From an uncultured Pontibacter sp. (lineage in GTDB: Bacteria; Bacteroidota; Bacteroidia; Cytophagales; Hymenobacteraceae): DNA of 64,000 nt. Where the stretch lies: contig NZ_CANMNI010000003.1 in the NCBI RefSeq assembly GCF_947499215.1, positions 434,001 through 498,000 on the forward strand, read 5' to 3'. Shown here one piece after another: positions 42,363 to 51,608 of this stretch (positions are counted from its first letter, which is position 1; each line of letters opens with the position of its first letter). The translations under genes and the position numbers were made by a program. Under the pieces are notes generated by a model. That model had not been told where the DNA came from. It was given only the letters and a program-made list of their open reading frames with translations, and ran no database searches.

Positions 42363-43622
42363 ATGGATACCAGACTGATCCTGAGCATTGCGAAATCCAT
42401 GCTGCTGGCCCGCTGGCGGCAGACGCTGGTGGCGGCCGTGGGCGTGACCTTCAGCATCGCCATGTTCGTGACGCTGCTCAGTTTTATGAACGGCCTTAAC
42501 GACATGCTCGACAGTCTTATTCTGAACCGGACCCCGCATGTGCGGCTCTACAACGAGATTAAACCCAGCGACAACCAGCCCGTGAATGTTGCTGCCCAAT
42601 ACGAGGATTCCTACAACTTTATCAGTTCGGTTAAAGCCGGCGTCACGCGGCAGGAGATCTACAACAGCGGACCTATTCTGCAGGCCGTGAAAGCAGACGA
42701 GCGGGTGCTGGGCGCCGCTCCCAAACTGTTGGCACAGGTTTTCTTCAACGAAGGCACCATCGATATCACCGGCGTTATAAACGGGATAGATGTGGAGGAG
42801 GAGAGTCGCCTTTTCAACTTTCAGGATTACGTTACTTCCGGCAATGCGATTGACGCCAAAAATGTGGCCAACAGTATCATTCTGGGCAAGGGGTTGGCCG
42901 ACATTCTGGTGGCCGACATAGGGGATGTGGTGCAGGTGACTACCGCGCAGGGCGAGCGCTTCTCACTCAAAGTGGTAGGCTACTTTCAGTCAGGTATACA
43001 GGAGATCGATAAAGTACAGTCGTATGCCTCTATCGCCACCACCCAGAAACTGCTCGGCAAGCCGGCCAACTACATGACCGACATCCAGATAAAGCTGCAC
43101 GATTTGGAACAAGCACCTGCCATGGCCCGGGAGTATGCGCAACTGTTCCGCGTGGATGCAGAAGACATCCAAACGGCAAACGCGCAGTTCGACACCGGAA
43201 GTAGTATTCGTTCGCTCATATCCTATGCCGTGGGCGTCACCCTGCTGGTTGTGGCGGGCTTTGGCATTTTCAACATCCTCAACATGATGATCTACGAGAA
43301 GATGGATTCCATCGCGATTCTGAAGGCCACCGGCTTTTCGGGCCGCGACGTTAACCTGATTTTCTTGGTTATCGCCATGAGCATTGGTTTTTTCGGCGGT
43401 ATGGTGGGTTTGCTTTTCGGCTTTATCTTTTCGGTGATCATCGATAACATTCCCTTCAATACGGCGGCCCTGCCTACCATCGAAACCTACCCGATCAACT
43501 ACAGTCCGGTGTTTTACTTCATAGGAGGTTCTTTTTCTCTGATCACAACTTACTTTGCCGGTTACTTCCCGGCTCGAAAGGCCAGCAAGGTCGATCCGGT
43601 GGAGATTATCAGGGGCAAATAG
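42363..43622 (+). CDS. MacB/LolE-type ABC exporter permease
   Basis: 419 aa. One N-terminal membrane segment (about 20-40) is followed by a large periplasmic MacB_PCD domain (about 45-285), then the FtsX domain with three spans (about 285-305, 330-360, 385-405). YLNxx-like NMMIYEKMDSIAILKATGF (about 308) and the end PARKASKVDPVEIIRGK are typical of MacB/LolE. Acts with the adjacent ATPase and adaptor as mechanotransmitting exporter, not as a channel. Substrate unknown. Confidence 0.9.
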   Translation: MDTRLILSIAKSMLLARWRQTLVAAVGVTFSIAMFVTLLSFMNGLNDMLDSLILNRTPHVRLYNEIKPSDNQPVNVAAQYEDSYNFISSVKAGVTRQEIYNSGPILQAVKADERVLGAAPKLLAQVFFNEGTIDITGVINGIDVEEESRLFNFQDYVTSGNAIDAKNVANSIILGKGLADILVADIGDVVQVTTAQGERFSLKVVGYFQSGIQEIDKVQSYASIATTQKLLGKPANYMTDIQIKLHDLEQAPAMAREYAQLFRVDAEDIQTANAQFDTGSSIRSLISYAVGVTLLVVAGFGIFNILNMMIYEKMDSIAILKATGFSGRDVNLIFLVIAMSIGFFGGMVGLLFGFIFSVIIDNIPFNTAALPTIETYPINYSPVFYFIGGSFSLITTYFAGYFPARKASKVDPVEIIRGK

Positions 43623-43634
43623 GTATAGCGCGGG

Positions 43635-44336
43635 ATGAACGAAAAGAAAGAACACATGCAGGAAGTCATACTCGAGGCGCGCGGCATCAACAAGGAGTTT
43701 CATGATCCGGTGACCGTGCAGGTGCTCCGCGACATCACCTTCACCGTGAACAAAGGCGAGTTCGTATCGGTGATCGGGAAGTCAGGCTGCGGCAAGTCCA
43801 CCTTGCTCTACATCCTATCGACCATGGACACGGACTATACCGGCGAACTGCTGATCGACAGAGAACTGATGACCGGCCGCCCCGACAAAGAGCTGGCCCG
43901 CATCCGCAATGAGAAGATCGGGTTTGTGTTTCAGTTTCACTACCTGCTCAACGAGTTTACGGTGCTGCGCAACGTCATGCTGCCCGGGCTCAAGCTGGGT
44001 AAATTTAGCGAGCAGGAGGTAGAGCACCGCGCCATCGAACGGCTGAAAATGCTGGGTATAGAAAAGCTGGCCAGCAAGCCGGCCTATCATATCTCAGGTG
44101 GCGAGAAACAACGCGTTGCCATCGCCCGCGCCCTCATCAATGACCCGCACATTATCATGGGCGACGAACCCACCGGTAACCTCGACAAGCGCAACAGTGA
44201 CATCGTGTTCAACATCTTCAAAGAACTCACCGAAGAACACAACCAGACCCTGCTCATCGTAACCCACGATCCGGAGTTTGCCGAAAACAGCAACCGCATC
44301 ATCGAGATGGAGGATGGGCGGATTATACGGCATTAG
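43635..44336 (+). CDS. ABC transporter ATPase, MacB/LolD type
   Basis: 233 aa. Walker A GKSGCGKST (about 43-51), Q-loop FQFHYLL, signature ISGGEKQRVA (about 150-159), Walker B IIMGDEPTG (about 170-178) and H-loop IVTHDPEF. This small stand-alone ATPase with the SGGEKQR signature is the LolD/MacB class. Powers the permease 12 bases upstream. Last gene of the exporter operon. An AGGTATAG word lies in the gap at 43621. Confidence 0.92.
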   Translation: MNEKKEHMQEVILEARGINKEFHDPVTVQVLRDITFTVNKGEFVSVIGKSGCGKSTLLYILSTMDTDYTGELLIDRELMTGRPDKELARIRNEKIGFVFQFHYLLNEFTVLRNVMLPGLKLGKFSEQEVEHRAIERLKMLGIEKLASKPAYHISGGEKQRVAIARALINDPHIIMGDEPTGNLDKRNSDIVFNIFKELTEEHNQTLLIVTHDPEFAENSNRIIEMEDGRIIRH

Positions 44337-44385
44337 CACAAGCCATACCTCCATCAGCCTACTTACAATTTGAAACCCTATACCT

Positions 44386-45579
44386 ATGAACCAAAGTCTC
44401 CTGCGCCTCTCCCAAATCGCCCAAAAAGAATCACGCATCATCATCGGACTGATGTCGGGTACTTCGCTTGATGGACTGGATGTGGCGCTGTGCCGTTTCA
44501 CCGGTTATGGCACCGCCACGCAGGCACACGTCGAGCGCTTCAGTTCTATACCTTATGAGGCCGCGTTCAGGGAAAGGGTAAAGGCGATTTTTTCGAAACG
44601 GCAGGTTGATTTAGAGCAGGTCTGTCTGATGAACGCCTTTATCGGCAGTTACCATGCGGAGTTGATCAATGCGTGTTTAGCAGACTGGGGGGTAAAGGCG
44701 GAAGAGGTGGATGTGATTGCCAGCCACGGACAGACCATTTACCATGCACCGGCCTCGCTGCACGGCATCTCGGGCATGCCAAACGCTACACTGCAGATCG
44801 GCGACGGCGACCACATTGCGGTTAAAACCGGTATCATTACGCTCAGCGACTTTAGGCAGAAGCACGTAGCAGCGGGAGGCGAAGGGGCTCCGCTGGCAGT
44901 ATACGGAGACTACCTGCTATTTTCTGAGAAAGGAAAGAACCGGATTCTGCTGAATATTGGGGGCATCTCTAACTTTACCTTCCTGCCCGGCGACCTCGAC
45001 ACGTCCCGCATTTTCTCAACAGACTTGGGGCCGGGCAACACCCTGATGGATGCCTATGTGCAGGCGCATTTTCCGGGGCAGACTTACGATGCCGACGCGG
45101 CCATCGCGACTCGGGGCAGGTATAGCGCCCCTTTGGTGGAGGAGCTGCTAAATCACCCTTTCTTCGGACATTCTATACCTAAAACTACAGGTCCCGAGCT
45201 GTTCAACCTAGCATACTTGGAGCAGGCACAGCGCAAGTCCGACACAACTGGCCTTTCGCCTGAAGATGTGATGGCCAGCCTGAACCGCTTTACAGCCGAA
45301 GGTATAGCCAAGGCTGTGAAAGATGCCGGAGTGGAGCATGACGCTGAAATATTTTTGAGCGGAGGGGGGATGCACAACCCGCTGCTACTCGAGAACCTGC
45401 GGGACCTACTGACAGCTGTTCCGCTGCGCGACACGCAGGCGCTGGGTATATTGCCCGATGCCAAAGAGGCAGTGCTTTTTGCCACCTTGGCGAACGAGTG
45501 TCTGGCAGCGGAGCGCATCGATTTCGGAAGCGCCCGTATACCTTCCATTCGGATGGGAAAGATCAGTCTGCCGGATTAA
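44386..45579 (+). CDS. anmK: Anhydro-N-acetylmuramic acid kinase
   Basis: 397 aa. N-terminal IGLMSGTSLDGLDVALC (about 20-36) is the AnmK phosphate-binding signature, with VDVIASHGQTIYH (about 108), QIGDGDHIA (about 137), RILLNIGGISNFTF (about 186) and STDLGPGNTLMDA (about 214). Converts anhydro-MurNAc and water with ATP to MurNAc-6-phosphate during cell-wall recycling; cytoplasmic. Spaced 49 bases from the exporter and may be read through. Confidence 0.95.
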   Translation: MNQSLLRLSQIAQKESRIIIGLMSGTSLDGLDVALCRFTGYGTATQAHVERFSSIPYEAAFRERVKAIFSKRQVDLEQVCLMNAFIGSYHAELINACLADWGVKAEEVDVIASHGQTIYHAPASLHGISGMPNATLQIGDGDHIAVKTGIITLSDFRQKHVAAGGEGAPLAVYGDYLLFSEKGKNRILLNIGGISNFTFLPGDLDTSRIFSTDLGPGNTLMDAYVQAHFPGQTYDADAAIATRGRYSAPLVEELLNHPFFGHSIPKTTGPELFNLAYLEQAQRKSDTTGLSPEDVMASLNRFTAEGIAKAVKDAGVEHDAEIFLSGGGMHNPLLLENLRDLLTAVPLRDTQALGILPDAKEAVLFATLANECLAAERIDFGSARIPSIRMGKISLPD

Positions 45580-45615
45580 GAAAATTGCCGGATTGAGAAA
45601 CAGGTATAGCGGAGC

Positions 45616-46134
45616 CTACCGCCTGATACGTATAAGTTTTTCTTCAATGGCAGGGCTTAGCACCAGCACCAAGTGCTCGGCGAAGGCGGCATTCTCTATT
45701 TCCTCCTCACTCATCAAAGCGATCAGGCCTATGGGTTCACTGTCCTCTGTCAGAAAGATACTGCCCATGTAGCTTTCAATGTTCAACTCCTGCAGTTCTA
45801 CGTCTAGCGGGAAATACTGCTGAACGTCGTGGGGGAAATAGCAGAACCGTTGGGTGATGACAGAATCGCAGGGCGTGTATTGGAGGGGATATTGGATATT
45901 GGACTTTTCCTCGCCGTTTTTCAAAAAAACCTTGGTCTCTACGCGTTTTCCGTCCGTGCTCAGGATGCCAATCAGCACATACTGCACGGAAGTATGCTCA
46001 GCTATAAAAGACGCCACGTTCTTTAAAAAGTCTTTGTCACGCTGTTGTTCCGAAATGGAGATGGCGGCTTCTAATATTTGATGCTCCTCTTCTTCCAGCG
46101 TGTAATTCCAGTGATGTACGAACCTGTATTCCAT
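45616..46134 (-). CDS. GAF domain protein
   Basis: 172 aa from ATG 46134. Long N-terminal helix (EEEEHQILEAAISISEQQRDKDFLKNV broken over 13-40) then a single GAF fold: YVLIGILSTDGKRVETKVFL (about 51-70), PCDSVITQRFCYFP, and the end SYMGSIFLTEDSEPIGLIALMSEE. No output domain, so it probably senses a small ligand or the redox state and acts on a partner. Convergent with anmK. Confidence 0.82.
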   Translation of the reverse strand: MEYRFVHHWNYTLEEEEHQILEAAISISEQQRDKDFLKNVASFIAEHTSVQYVLIGILSTDGKRVETKVFLKNGEEKSNIQYPLQYTPCDSVITQRFCYFPHDVQQYFPLDVELQELNIESYMGSIFLTEDSEPIGLIALMSEEEIENAAFAEHLVLVLSPAIEEKLIRIRR

Positions 46135-46318
46135 TGCAAAATTTTTGCGCAAGTGGTATGTTATAAACCTACGCGATTATACCTATGCGAGGGGACAAGA
46201 TATGGGGCTATTGGTGAAAGGGTTATTTTACAAAGTAAACAGTTGGTTTTACACAGTGAACAGCTTCCCTTGGGAAGTGAATTCAATCTTGCTTGGCTAA
46301 TTATTTGGTCTAAGGTTA

Positions 46319-46326
46319 TACCTTTG
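46319..46326 (+). promoter_or_regulatory. Candidate -7 promoter element (TACCTTTG)
   Basis: Exact TAnnTTTG 30 bases upstream of the ATG at 46356, with TTGG at 46293-46296 (22-base spacing). It overlaps a TATACC word. Confidence 0.5.
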
Positions 46327-46355
46327 CATGCTAATTTCTCAAAAAGTACTCATTT

Positions 46356-47135
46356 ATGCAGCACGCTTTCACACGCAGGCTATACACGCACTACCGAAGC
46401 TTTGTGCTAGGGCTCATAGGTATAATGATAGTGTTTCTCTTCACTGGTCAGGCACAGGCGCAGGTAATTTACAAAGGAGGCTCCAATGTGCAGCTGCTGT
46501 ACGGTCGCAGCCTTAATCAATCGGGCCAACTGGCTACCATTACCTTTGAGCACTTTGGTGATCTGGGACCCTTTGAGCACTTTGGTTTTGCTGATCTTTA
46601 TAATGACGCCAGTCTGGCCGCTCCGAATATGTACCTAGAGTGGTATCCGAAACTGAGCCTGAGCCGGGCCACGGGGCGCGAGGTAAGCCTCGGCCCGATC
46701 AGCGACGTGCTGGTAGGCGGCGGTATCAACGTGCTGTTCGGCGGTATGGAGGACTTTTTCGCCTACACGGCCGGTCCGGCTTTTAAGTTTCGTTTGCCCG
46801 GCCAAGGACTGCTGCAACTCGAAACCTATTACTACAAGCAGCATGGTGCCGAGTACAGCGGCACGTACCAAATCACGCCCAGCTGGGATATTCCAATTCC
46901 TGTTTCAGAGCGCGTCCGCTTCCGTTTCCGCGGTTTTATGGACCTCATCGGTGACCGCGGGCCCGGAACTTACCAGTACCTCACCCAGCCGCAGTTTCAC
47001 GTGGACATGGGTAATTTCTGGGATAAGCCCGGCAAGGTATACATGGGCACCGAGTGGCGCTACTGGCGCAATGTCGTGGGTATAGAGGGCCTTAACGAAT
47101 CGATCCTGCAAGCGAATGTGCTGTTTTCTTTGTAA
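46356..47135 (+). CDS. Tsx-like/DUF5020 outer-membrane channel protein
   Basis: 259 aa. N-terminal signal peptide with a longer than usual positive stretch (MQHAFTRRLYTHYRSF) and cleavage near AQAQ. The body is a 10-12 strand barrel: NVQLLYGRSLNQSGQLATITFEH, MYLEWYPKLSLSR, LLQLETYYYKQ, VYMGTEWRYWRN, and a terminal Phe-like strand LQANVLFSL. It fits DUF5020 (nucleoside-channel Tsx-like). Likely outer-membrane channel; nucleoside specificity unproven. Confidence 0.8.
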   Translation: MQHAFTRRLYTHYRSFVLGLIGIMIVFLFTGQAQAQVIYKGGSNVQLLYGRSLNQSGQLATITFEHFGDLGPFEHFGFADLYNDASLAAPNMYLEWYPKLSLSRATGREVSLGPISDVLVGGGINVLFGGMEDFFAYTAGPAFKFRLPGQGLLQLETYYYKQHGAEYSGTYQITPSWDIPIPVSERVRFRFRGFMDLIGDRGPGTYQYLTQPQFHVDMGNFWDKPGKVYMGTEWRYWRNVVGIEGLNESILQANVLFSL

Positions 47136-47151
47136 CAGTAGAGCATAAAAA

Positions 47152-47200
47152 ATAAACCGAAAGCCCCCGCATTTTTACAATGCGGGGGCTTTCGGTTTAT
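47152..47200. terminator. Strong bidirectional terminator
   Basis: 22-bp perfect stem beginning ATAAACCGAAAGCCCCC (47152-47173) with its complement (47179-47200) and a 5-nt loop, between convergent genes. Longest perfect hairpin in the window. Confidence 0.95.
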
Positions 47201-47213
47201 AAAACTTCTAATT

Positions 47214-49745
47214 TCACAATCCTTTTAAAAAAGGTGCGGTTTTGCTCTCTTTCGACTTGGCAACCTGTGCAGGTGTGCCGGCAGCAACAATAAGCCCTCC
47301 GTCCTCGCCGGCGCCCGGACCAATGTCTATCACCCAATCGCTGGCGGCCACCACGCGCATATCGTGCTCCACTACGATCACAGTGTTTCCAGCTTCAACC
47401 AGATTATCGAGTTGCGTCATCAACTTGTCCACGTCGGCGGGGTGCAGGCCTGTGGTGGGTTCGTCGAGGATGTAGAGGGAATTGCCCCGCTGGGAGCGCT
47501 GCAGTTCGGTGGCCAGCTTGATACGCTGCGCCTCACCGCCGGAGAGCTCCGTAGCCGGTTGCCCGAGCCGGAGGTAGCCCAACCCGACTTCGCGCAGTAC
47601 CGTGAGCGCCCGGTGTATGGCCGGCTCCTCATCAAAGAACTCCCAAGCGGCATCCACGGTCATGCCCAGCACGTCGGCGATGTTTTTGTCGCGGTAGGTA
47701 ACCTCCAGCGTTTTGGCATTGTAGCGCGCACCGTGGCAGACAGGGCAGGGGGCGTATACGCTCGGCAGGAAGAGCAGTTCCACCATCACGAAGCCTTCGC
47801 CTTGGCAGTTCTCGCAGCGCCCTTTGGCAACGTTGAAGGAGAATCGCCCCGCGTCATATCGGCGGGATTTGGCCATGGGTGTTGCCGCGAATAATTTCCG
47901 GACGTGGTCAAACAGGCCGGTATACGTCGCCATGTTGGAGCGCGGTGTGCGGCCGATGGGTTTCTGGTCCACCCGCACGAGCCGTTTGATGTGCTCTATA
48001 CCTGCTACAATGTGACCGCCCGTCTGCAAGGGCGCGGCACGCTCCAGTTCATCGCCTTCCTCTTCTTCCACGGGCAGTTCATGGCCTAAGTGCGCGGCTA
48101 CCAGCTCTACCAGTACTTGACTGACCAAGCTCGACTTGCCGGATCCAGACACACCTGTAACAGACGTGAAAACACCCAGCGGAAACTCTGCGCTGAGATC
48201 ATGCAGGTTATTGCGCGTGACACCGGACAGTTGCAACCAGCCCTTGGCTTGTCGTGGGTTAGGGTTGAGTACTTCCGCTTTACCGAACAGGTACTCGCCG
48301 GTTCTGGAGGCTTTTACTTTTTGGAGACCCTCAGGCGGACCGCTGTACAGGATCTCACCACCCTTCTCACCGGCGGCCGGACCCACGTCCACGATCCAAT
48401 CGGCGTGTCGGATCACCTCCGTTTCATGTTCCACGATAAAGAGCGAGTTGCCCGCTGCTTTCAATCCGTCCAAGGCCTTGAGCAGGGAAAGCGTGTCGGC
48501 GGGGTGCAGCCCGGCGGAGGGCTCGTCGAGCACATACACCACTCCGAATAGGTGCGAGTAGAGTTGGGTGGCCAAGCGAAGGCGCTGCAGCTCACCCGGC
48601 GACAGGGTGGGGGTGCTGCGCTCCAGCGAGAGGTAGCCCAGCCCGAGGTCGAGCAGCACGTCGATGCGGGCGCAAAGGTCCTCGGCGATGCGCTGCGCCA
48701 CGATAGTTTGCTCTGGGTGTTCTGCCTCCTGCTGTTCATGCCCGGTGGCGGTGCCCTCGGCGAAAGGCCTCAGTTCTTTTTGAATACGCTTCAGAGGCAA
48801 GCGCGACAGCTCTGTTATATCGTAGCCGGCGAACTTCACGTCCAGTGACTCAGGGCGCAGCCGTTTGCCTTGGCAGTTGGGGCAGTCGGTACTCAGCATG
48901 TACTGCATCACCCGTTTTTTCATGAGCGGGCTGTTGGTGTTGGCGAAGGTATGGAACACATGACGGCGGGCGCTGCTGAACGTGCCCATGTAGTTTGGTT
49001 CCTCCTTTCGCTTCAGGGCGCGTTGGGTCTGTTCGGGCGTATAGCCGGGGTATACCGGCACCACAGGTTGTTCGTCTGTGAAGAGTATCCAGTCACGGTC
49101 TTTCTGTGGCAACTCACGCCAAGGTCTGTCCACGTCAAATCCCATGCTCACCAGAATGTCGCGCTGGTTCTGACCGCCCCAAGCGGTGGGCCAAGCTGCA
49201 ATGGCCCGCTCTCGAATGGTGAGGGAGCCGTCTGGCACCATGGACTGTTCGGTCACTTTATAAATGCGCCCCAGCCCGTGACAAGCCGGGCAGGCTCCTT
49301 CAGGGGTGTTGGGGGAGAAAGCCTCGGCGTAGATAATGGACTGCCCCGGCGGGTAGTCGCCGGCACGGGAGTAAAGCATGCGCAGCAGGTTGGACAGGGT
49401 CGTGACGCTGCCCACCGAAGAGCGGGTGGTAGGAGTGCCGCGCTGTTGCTGCAGGGCCACGGCGGGCGGCAGACCTTCAATAGCATCTACATCGGGTACG
49501 GCCATCTGATGAAACAAGCGGCGGGCATAGGGCGACACCGATTCCAGATAGCGCCGCTGCGCCTCAGCGTAAAGTGTGCCAAAAGCCAAGGACGATTTGC
49601 CGGAACCAGAGACACCCGTGAACACGACCAAGGCGTCGCGGGGTATGGATAGGTCGATGTTCTTCAGGTTATGCTCACGCGCGCCTCGCACACGCACGAA
49701 ACCTTTCATTTCTTCCGATGCTTGCTGCCGATCTGCTTTTGCCAT
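47214..49745 (-). CDS. UvrA-like ABC ATPase, class II (UvrA2/DrrC type)
   Basis: 843 aa, about 100 shorter than housekeeping UvrA. Two ATPase modules: Walker A GVSGSGKSS near 45 and again near 540, signatures LSPGELQRLRLA (about 410) and LSGGEAQRIKLA (about 765). Zinc modules CPACHG, CPNCQG and CENCQG...CPVCHG are intact. The first signature has Pro in place of Gly (LSPGE). The shortening fits UvrA2, which lacks the UvrB-binding insert and is linked to drug or DNA-damage tolerance. DNA binding expected, excision role doubtful. Confidence 0.85.
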   Translation of the reverse strand: MAKADRQQASEEMKGFVRVRGAREHNLKNIDLSIPRDALVVFTGVSGSGKSSLAFGTLYAEAQRRYLESVSPYARRLFHQMAVPDVDAIEGLPPAVALQQQRGTPTTRSSVGSVTTLSNLLRMLYSRAGDYPPGQSIIYAEAFSPNTPEGACPACHGLGRIYKVTEQSMVPDGSLTIRERAIAAWPTAWGGQNQRDILVSMGFDVDRPWRELPQKDRDWILFTDEQPVVPVYPGYTPEQTQRALKRKEEPNYMGTFSSARRHVFHTFANTNSPLMKKRVMQYMLSTDCPNCQGKRLRPESLDVKFAGYDITELSRLPLKRIQKELRPFAEGTATGHEQQEAEHPEQTIVAQRIAEDLCARIDVLLDLGLGYLSLERSTPTLSPGELQRLRLATQLYSHLFGVVYVLDEPSAGLHPADTLSLLKALDGLKAAGNSLFIVEHETEVIRHADWIVDVGPAAGEKGGEILYSGPPEGLQKVKASRTGEYLFGKAEVLNPNPRQAKGWLQLSGVTRNNLHDLSAEFPLGVFTSVTGVSGSGKSSLVSQVLVELVAAHLGHELPVEEEEGDELERAAPLQTGGHIVAGIEHIKRLVRVDQKPIGRTPRSNMATYTGLFDHVRKLFAATPMAKSRRYDAGRFSFNVAKGRCENCQGEGFVMVELLFLPSVYAPCPVCHGARYNAKTLEVTYRDKNIADVLGMTVDAAWEFFDEEPAIHRALTVLREVGLGYLRLGQPATELSGGEAQRIKLATELQRSQRGNSLYILDEPTTGLHPADVDKLMTQLDNLVEAGNTVIVVEHDMRVVAASDWVIDIGPGAGEDGGLIVAAGTPAQVAKSKESKTAPFLKGL

Positions 49746-49825
49746 GTATAAGGTCTGTCTGTTTTAAGCTGTCAATAGGAGGGAATTGCTACATCCCCGA
49801 TTAATCAGAGGTTGTACGGAATATG

Positions 49826-49837
49826 TCAGCATGCTGA
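49826..49837. promoter_or_regulatory. 12-bp perfect palindrome, possible operator
   Basis: TCAGCATGCTGA lies about 80 bp upstream of the uvrA2-like gene and 170 bp upstream of the DUF1059 gene, in the shared divergent region. A repressor site is plausible; no regulator can be named. Confidence 0.3.
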
Positions 49838-50006
49838 TGTTTTAGGAGAATCTGAAAAGGGCTGTAAGTGATTGTATGGGATGCATCTAGTTTGTTTAGT
49901 GGAATATAAAACGTTTGGTAACATATTGTTATTCAGTAGGTATAGAGTATAATAATTAATGTTGTAAGCATGCAATCCATTGTTAAACTTTATACCAATC
50001 AACGTT

Positions 50007-50186
50007 ATGAAAACATTAAAATGCAGGGACGTCGGATTTGACTGCGATGCCGAAGTAAAGGCAAATAGCGAACAGGAAGTGATGGCGCAAGCCAGTAAAC
50101 ACGCACACGATGTGCACCATGTGGATGTAACGCCGCAGATGGCGGAACAAATCAGAACCAAGATTAAAGTTGATGGGATGAAATAG
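50007..50186 (+). CDS. DUF1059 small protein
   Basis: 59 aa from ATG 50007. MKTLKCRDVGFDCDAEVKANSEQEV... with HAHDVHHVDVTPQM, matching DUF1059 in length and in the Cys-x6-Cys and His-rich pattern (Cys6, Cys12 and a run of His), suggesting metal binding. Cytoplasmic. Function unknown. Followed by a terminator. Confidence 0.88.
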   Translation: MKTLKCRDVGFDCDAEVKANSEQEVMAQASKHAHDVHHVDVTPQMAEQIRTKIKVDGMK

Positions 50187-50222
50187 TCATCTGCAGACCA
50201 TTTTGAGGACTGAAATTAGTTG

Positions 50223-50246
50223 AGGCACAGATAGAAATCTGTGCCT
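50223..50246 (+). terminator. Terminator of the DUF1059 gene
   Basis: 10-bp perfect stem AGGCACAGAT / ATCTGTGCCT with loop AGAA, followed by TTTCTTTT. Confidence 0.85.
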
Positions 50247-50440
50247 TTTCTTTTGATAAAACCTGAGATGCCAGCATGATAGGCAGTTATAAATATAAGT
50301 CAATTTATATATAGTGCTTCCTTTTAAAAATCCAATTTTTGTAACCCTTGAGGTATAGAATAGTATTTATTTAAACGCGAAACGAAAACCTAGGCTAGGT
50401 GGCGAGTATCGCATTATCTAACACCACTGAAAACAAACTT

Positions 50441-51592
50441 ATGCTGGCAATGAACTATCGCGGACCACAGCGGGTCCGCATCGATGAAAAACCAGAGCCC
50501 AAAATACTGCATCCCCAAGATGCGATTGTGCGCGTAACGCGCTCCTGTATCTGCGGTTCTGATCTCCACTTATACAATGGCAATGTACCCGACACCCGCG
50601 TGGGCATGACCTTCGGGCATGAATTCATCGGGGAAGTAACCGAGATTGGCTCTGAAGTGCAAAAACTGAAAGTGGGTGACATGGTGATTGTGCCCTTCAA
50701 CATCGCCTGCGGCAAATGCCATTTCTGCAAGCAGGGACTTTTTGGTAACTGCCACGAGTCCAACTCGCAGGCTACGGCTGTGGGTGGCATCTTCGGTTAC
50801 TCTCACACGGCTGGCGGCTACGATGGCGGACAGGCCGAATATGTGCGCGTTCCTTACGCCGATGTCGGACCAACGGTGATACCGGAAGGGATGGACCCGG
50901 ATGATGCCGTGCTGCTGACCGACGTGGTACCCACCGGTTACCAAGCCGCGGAGATGGGCGGTATACAGAAAGGCGACACGGTCGTGATATTCGGTGCCGG
51001 CCCTATTGGAATCATGGCGGCGCGCTGCTCTTGGCTCTTCGGTGCTGGGCGCGTGATCGTGATCGACAAACTGGAGTACCGACTGGAATTTGTGAGGAAC
51101 TACGCTAACTGTGAGGCCTATAATTATGAGGAAATGGACGACCCCGTGTTGTTTGTGAAAAAAACAACCGACTGGATGGGTGCTGACGTGTGCATCGATG
51201 CAGTTGGGGCGGAAGCATCCGGCAATTTGATGCAGACTATCACAGGTCGAAAGTTGTTGCTGCAGGCGGGCTCCGCCACAGCTGTGCACTGGGCCGTCAA
51301 CTCGCTTAAAAAGGGGGGTATCCTGTCCATTGTCGGGGTGTATGGCCCTACCGATAACCTCGTACCGATCGGCAACGTGGTGAACAAAGGTATCACGATC
51401 CGGGCTAACCAAGCTTCGGTGAAAAGGCTGCTTCCGCGCTTAATCGATCATGTGCAGAATGGCGTGATCAATCCCAAGCCACTGATCACACACCGCGTGC
51501 CGCTTGAGGATATTGCGGATGCCTATCATATTTTTTCAGAGAAACTGGACAATTGCATCAAGCCTGTGCTGATTCCACCATCAGCTCGATAG
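50441..51592 (+). CDS. Zinc-dependent alcohol dehydrogenase (formaldehyde dehydrogenase-like MDR)
   Basis: 383 aa from ATG 50441 (MLAMNYRGPQRVRID); a GTG at 50399 would add 14 residues. Catalytic zinc site CICGSDLH and GHEFIG, structural zinc loop CGKCHFCKQGLFGNC with four Cys, and NAD-binding VVIFGAGPIGIMAARCSWLFG (about 175-195). The GHEFIGEV and long C-terminal end fit glutathione-independent formaldehyde dehydrogenase-type MDRs. Reaction: NAD(P)-dependent oxidation of an alcohol or aldehyde hydrate. Co-transcribed with the next gene (16-bp gap). Confidence 0.9.
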   Translation: MLAMNYRGPQRVRIDEKPEPKILHPQDAIVRVTRSCICGSDLHLYNGNVPDTRVGMTFGHEFIGEVTEIGSEVQKLKVGDMVIVPFNIACGKCHFCKQGLFGNCHESNSQATAVGGIFGYSHTAGGYDGGQAEYVRVPYADVGPTVIPEGMDPDDAVLLTDVVPTGYQAAEMGGIQKGDTVVIFGAGPIGIMAARCSWLFGAGRVIVIDKLEYRLEFVRNYANCEAYNYEEMDDPVLFVKKTTDWMGADVCIDAVGAEASGNLMQTITGRKLLLQAGSATAVHWAVNSLKKGGILSIVGVYGPTDNLVPIGNVVNKGITIRANQASVKRLLPRLIDHVQNGVINPKPLITHRVPLEDIADAYHIFSEKLDNCIKPVLIPPSAR

Positions 51593-51593
51593 T

Positions 51594-51600
51594 AAAGGAG
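51594..51600 (+). promoter_or_regulatory. Shine-Dalgarno-like site AAAGGAG
   Basis: Lies 8 bases before the ATG at 51609 and fixes that start. Clear ribosome sites are rare in this window. Confidence 0.6.
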
Positions 51601-51608
51601 ACATCATC

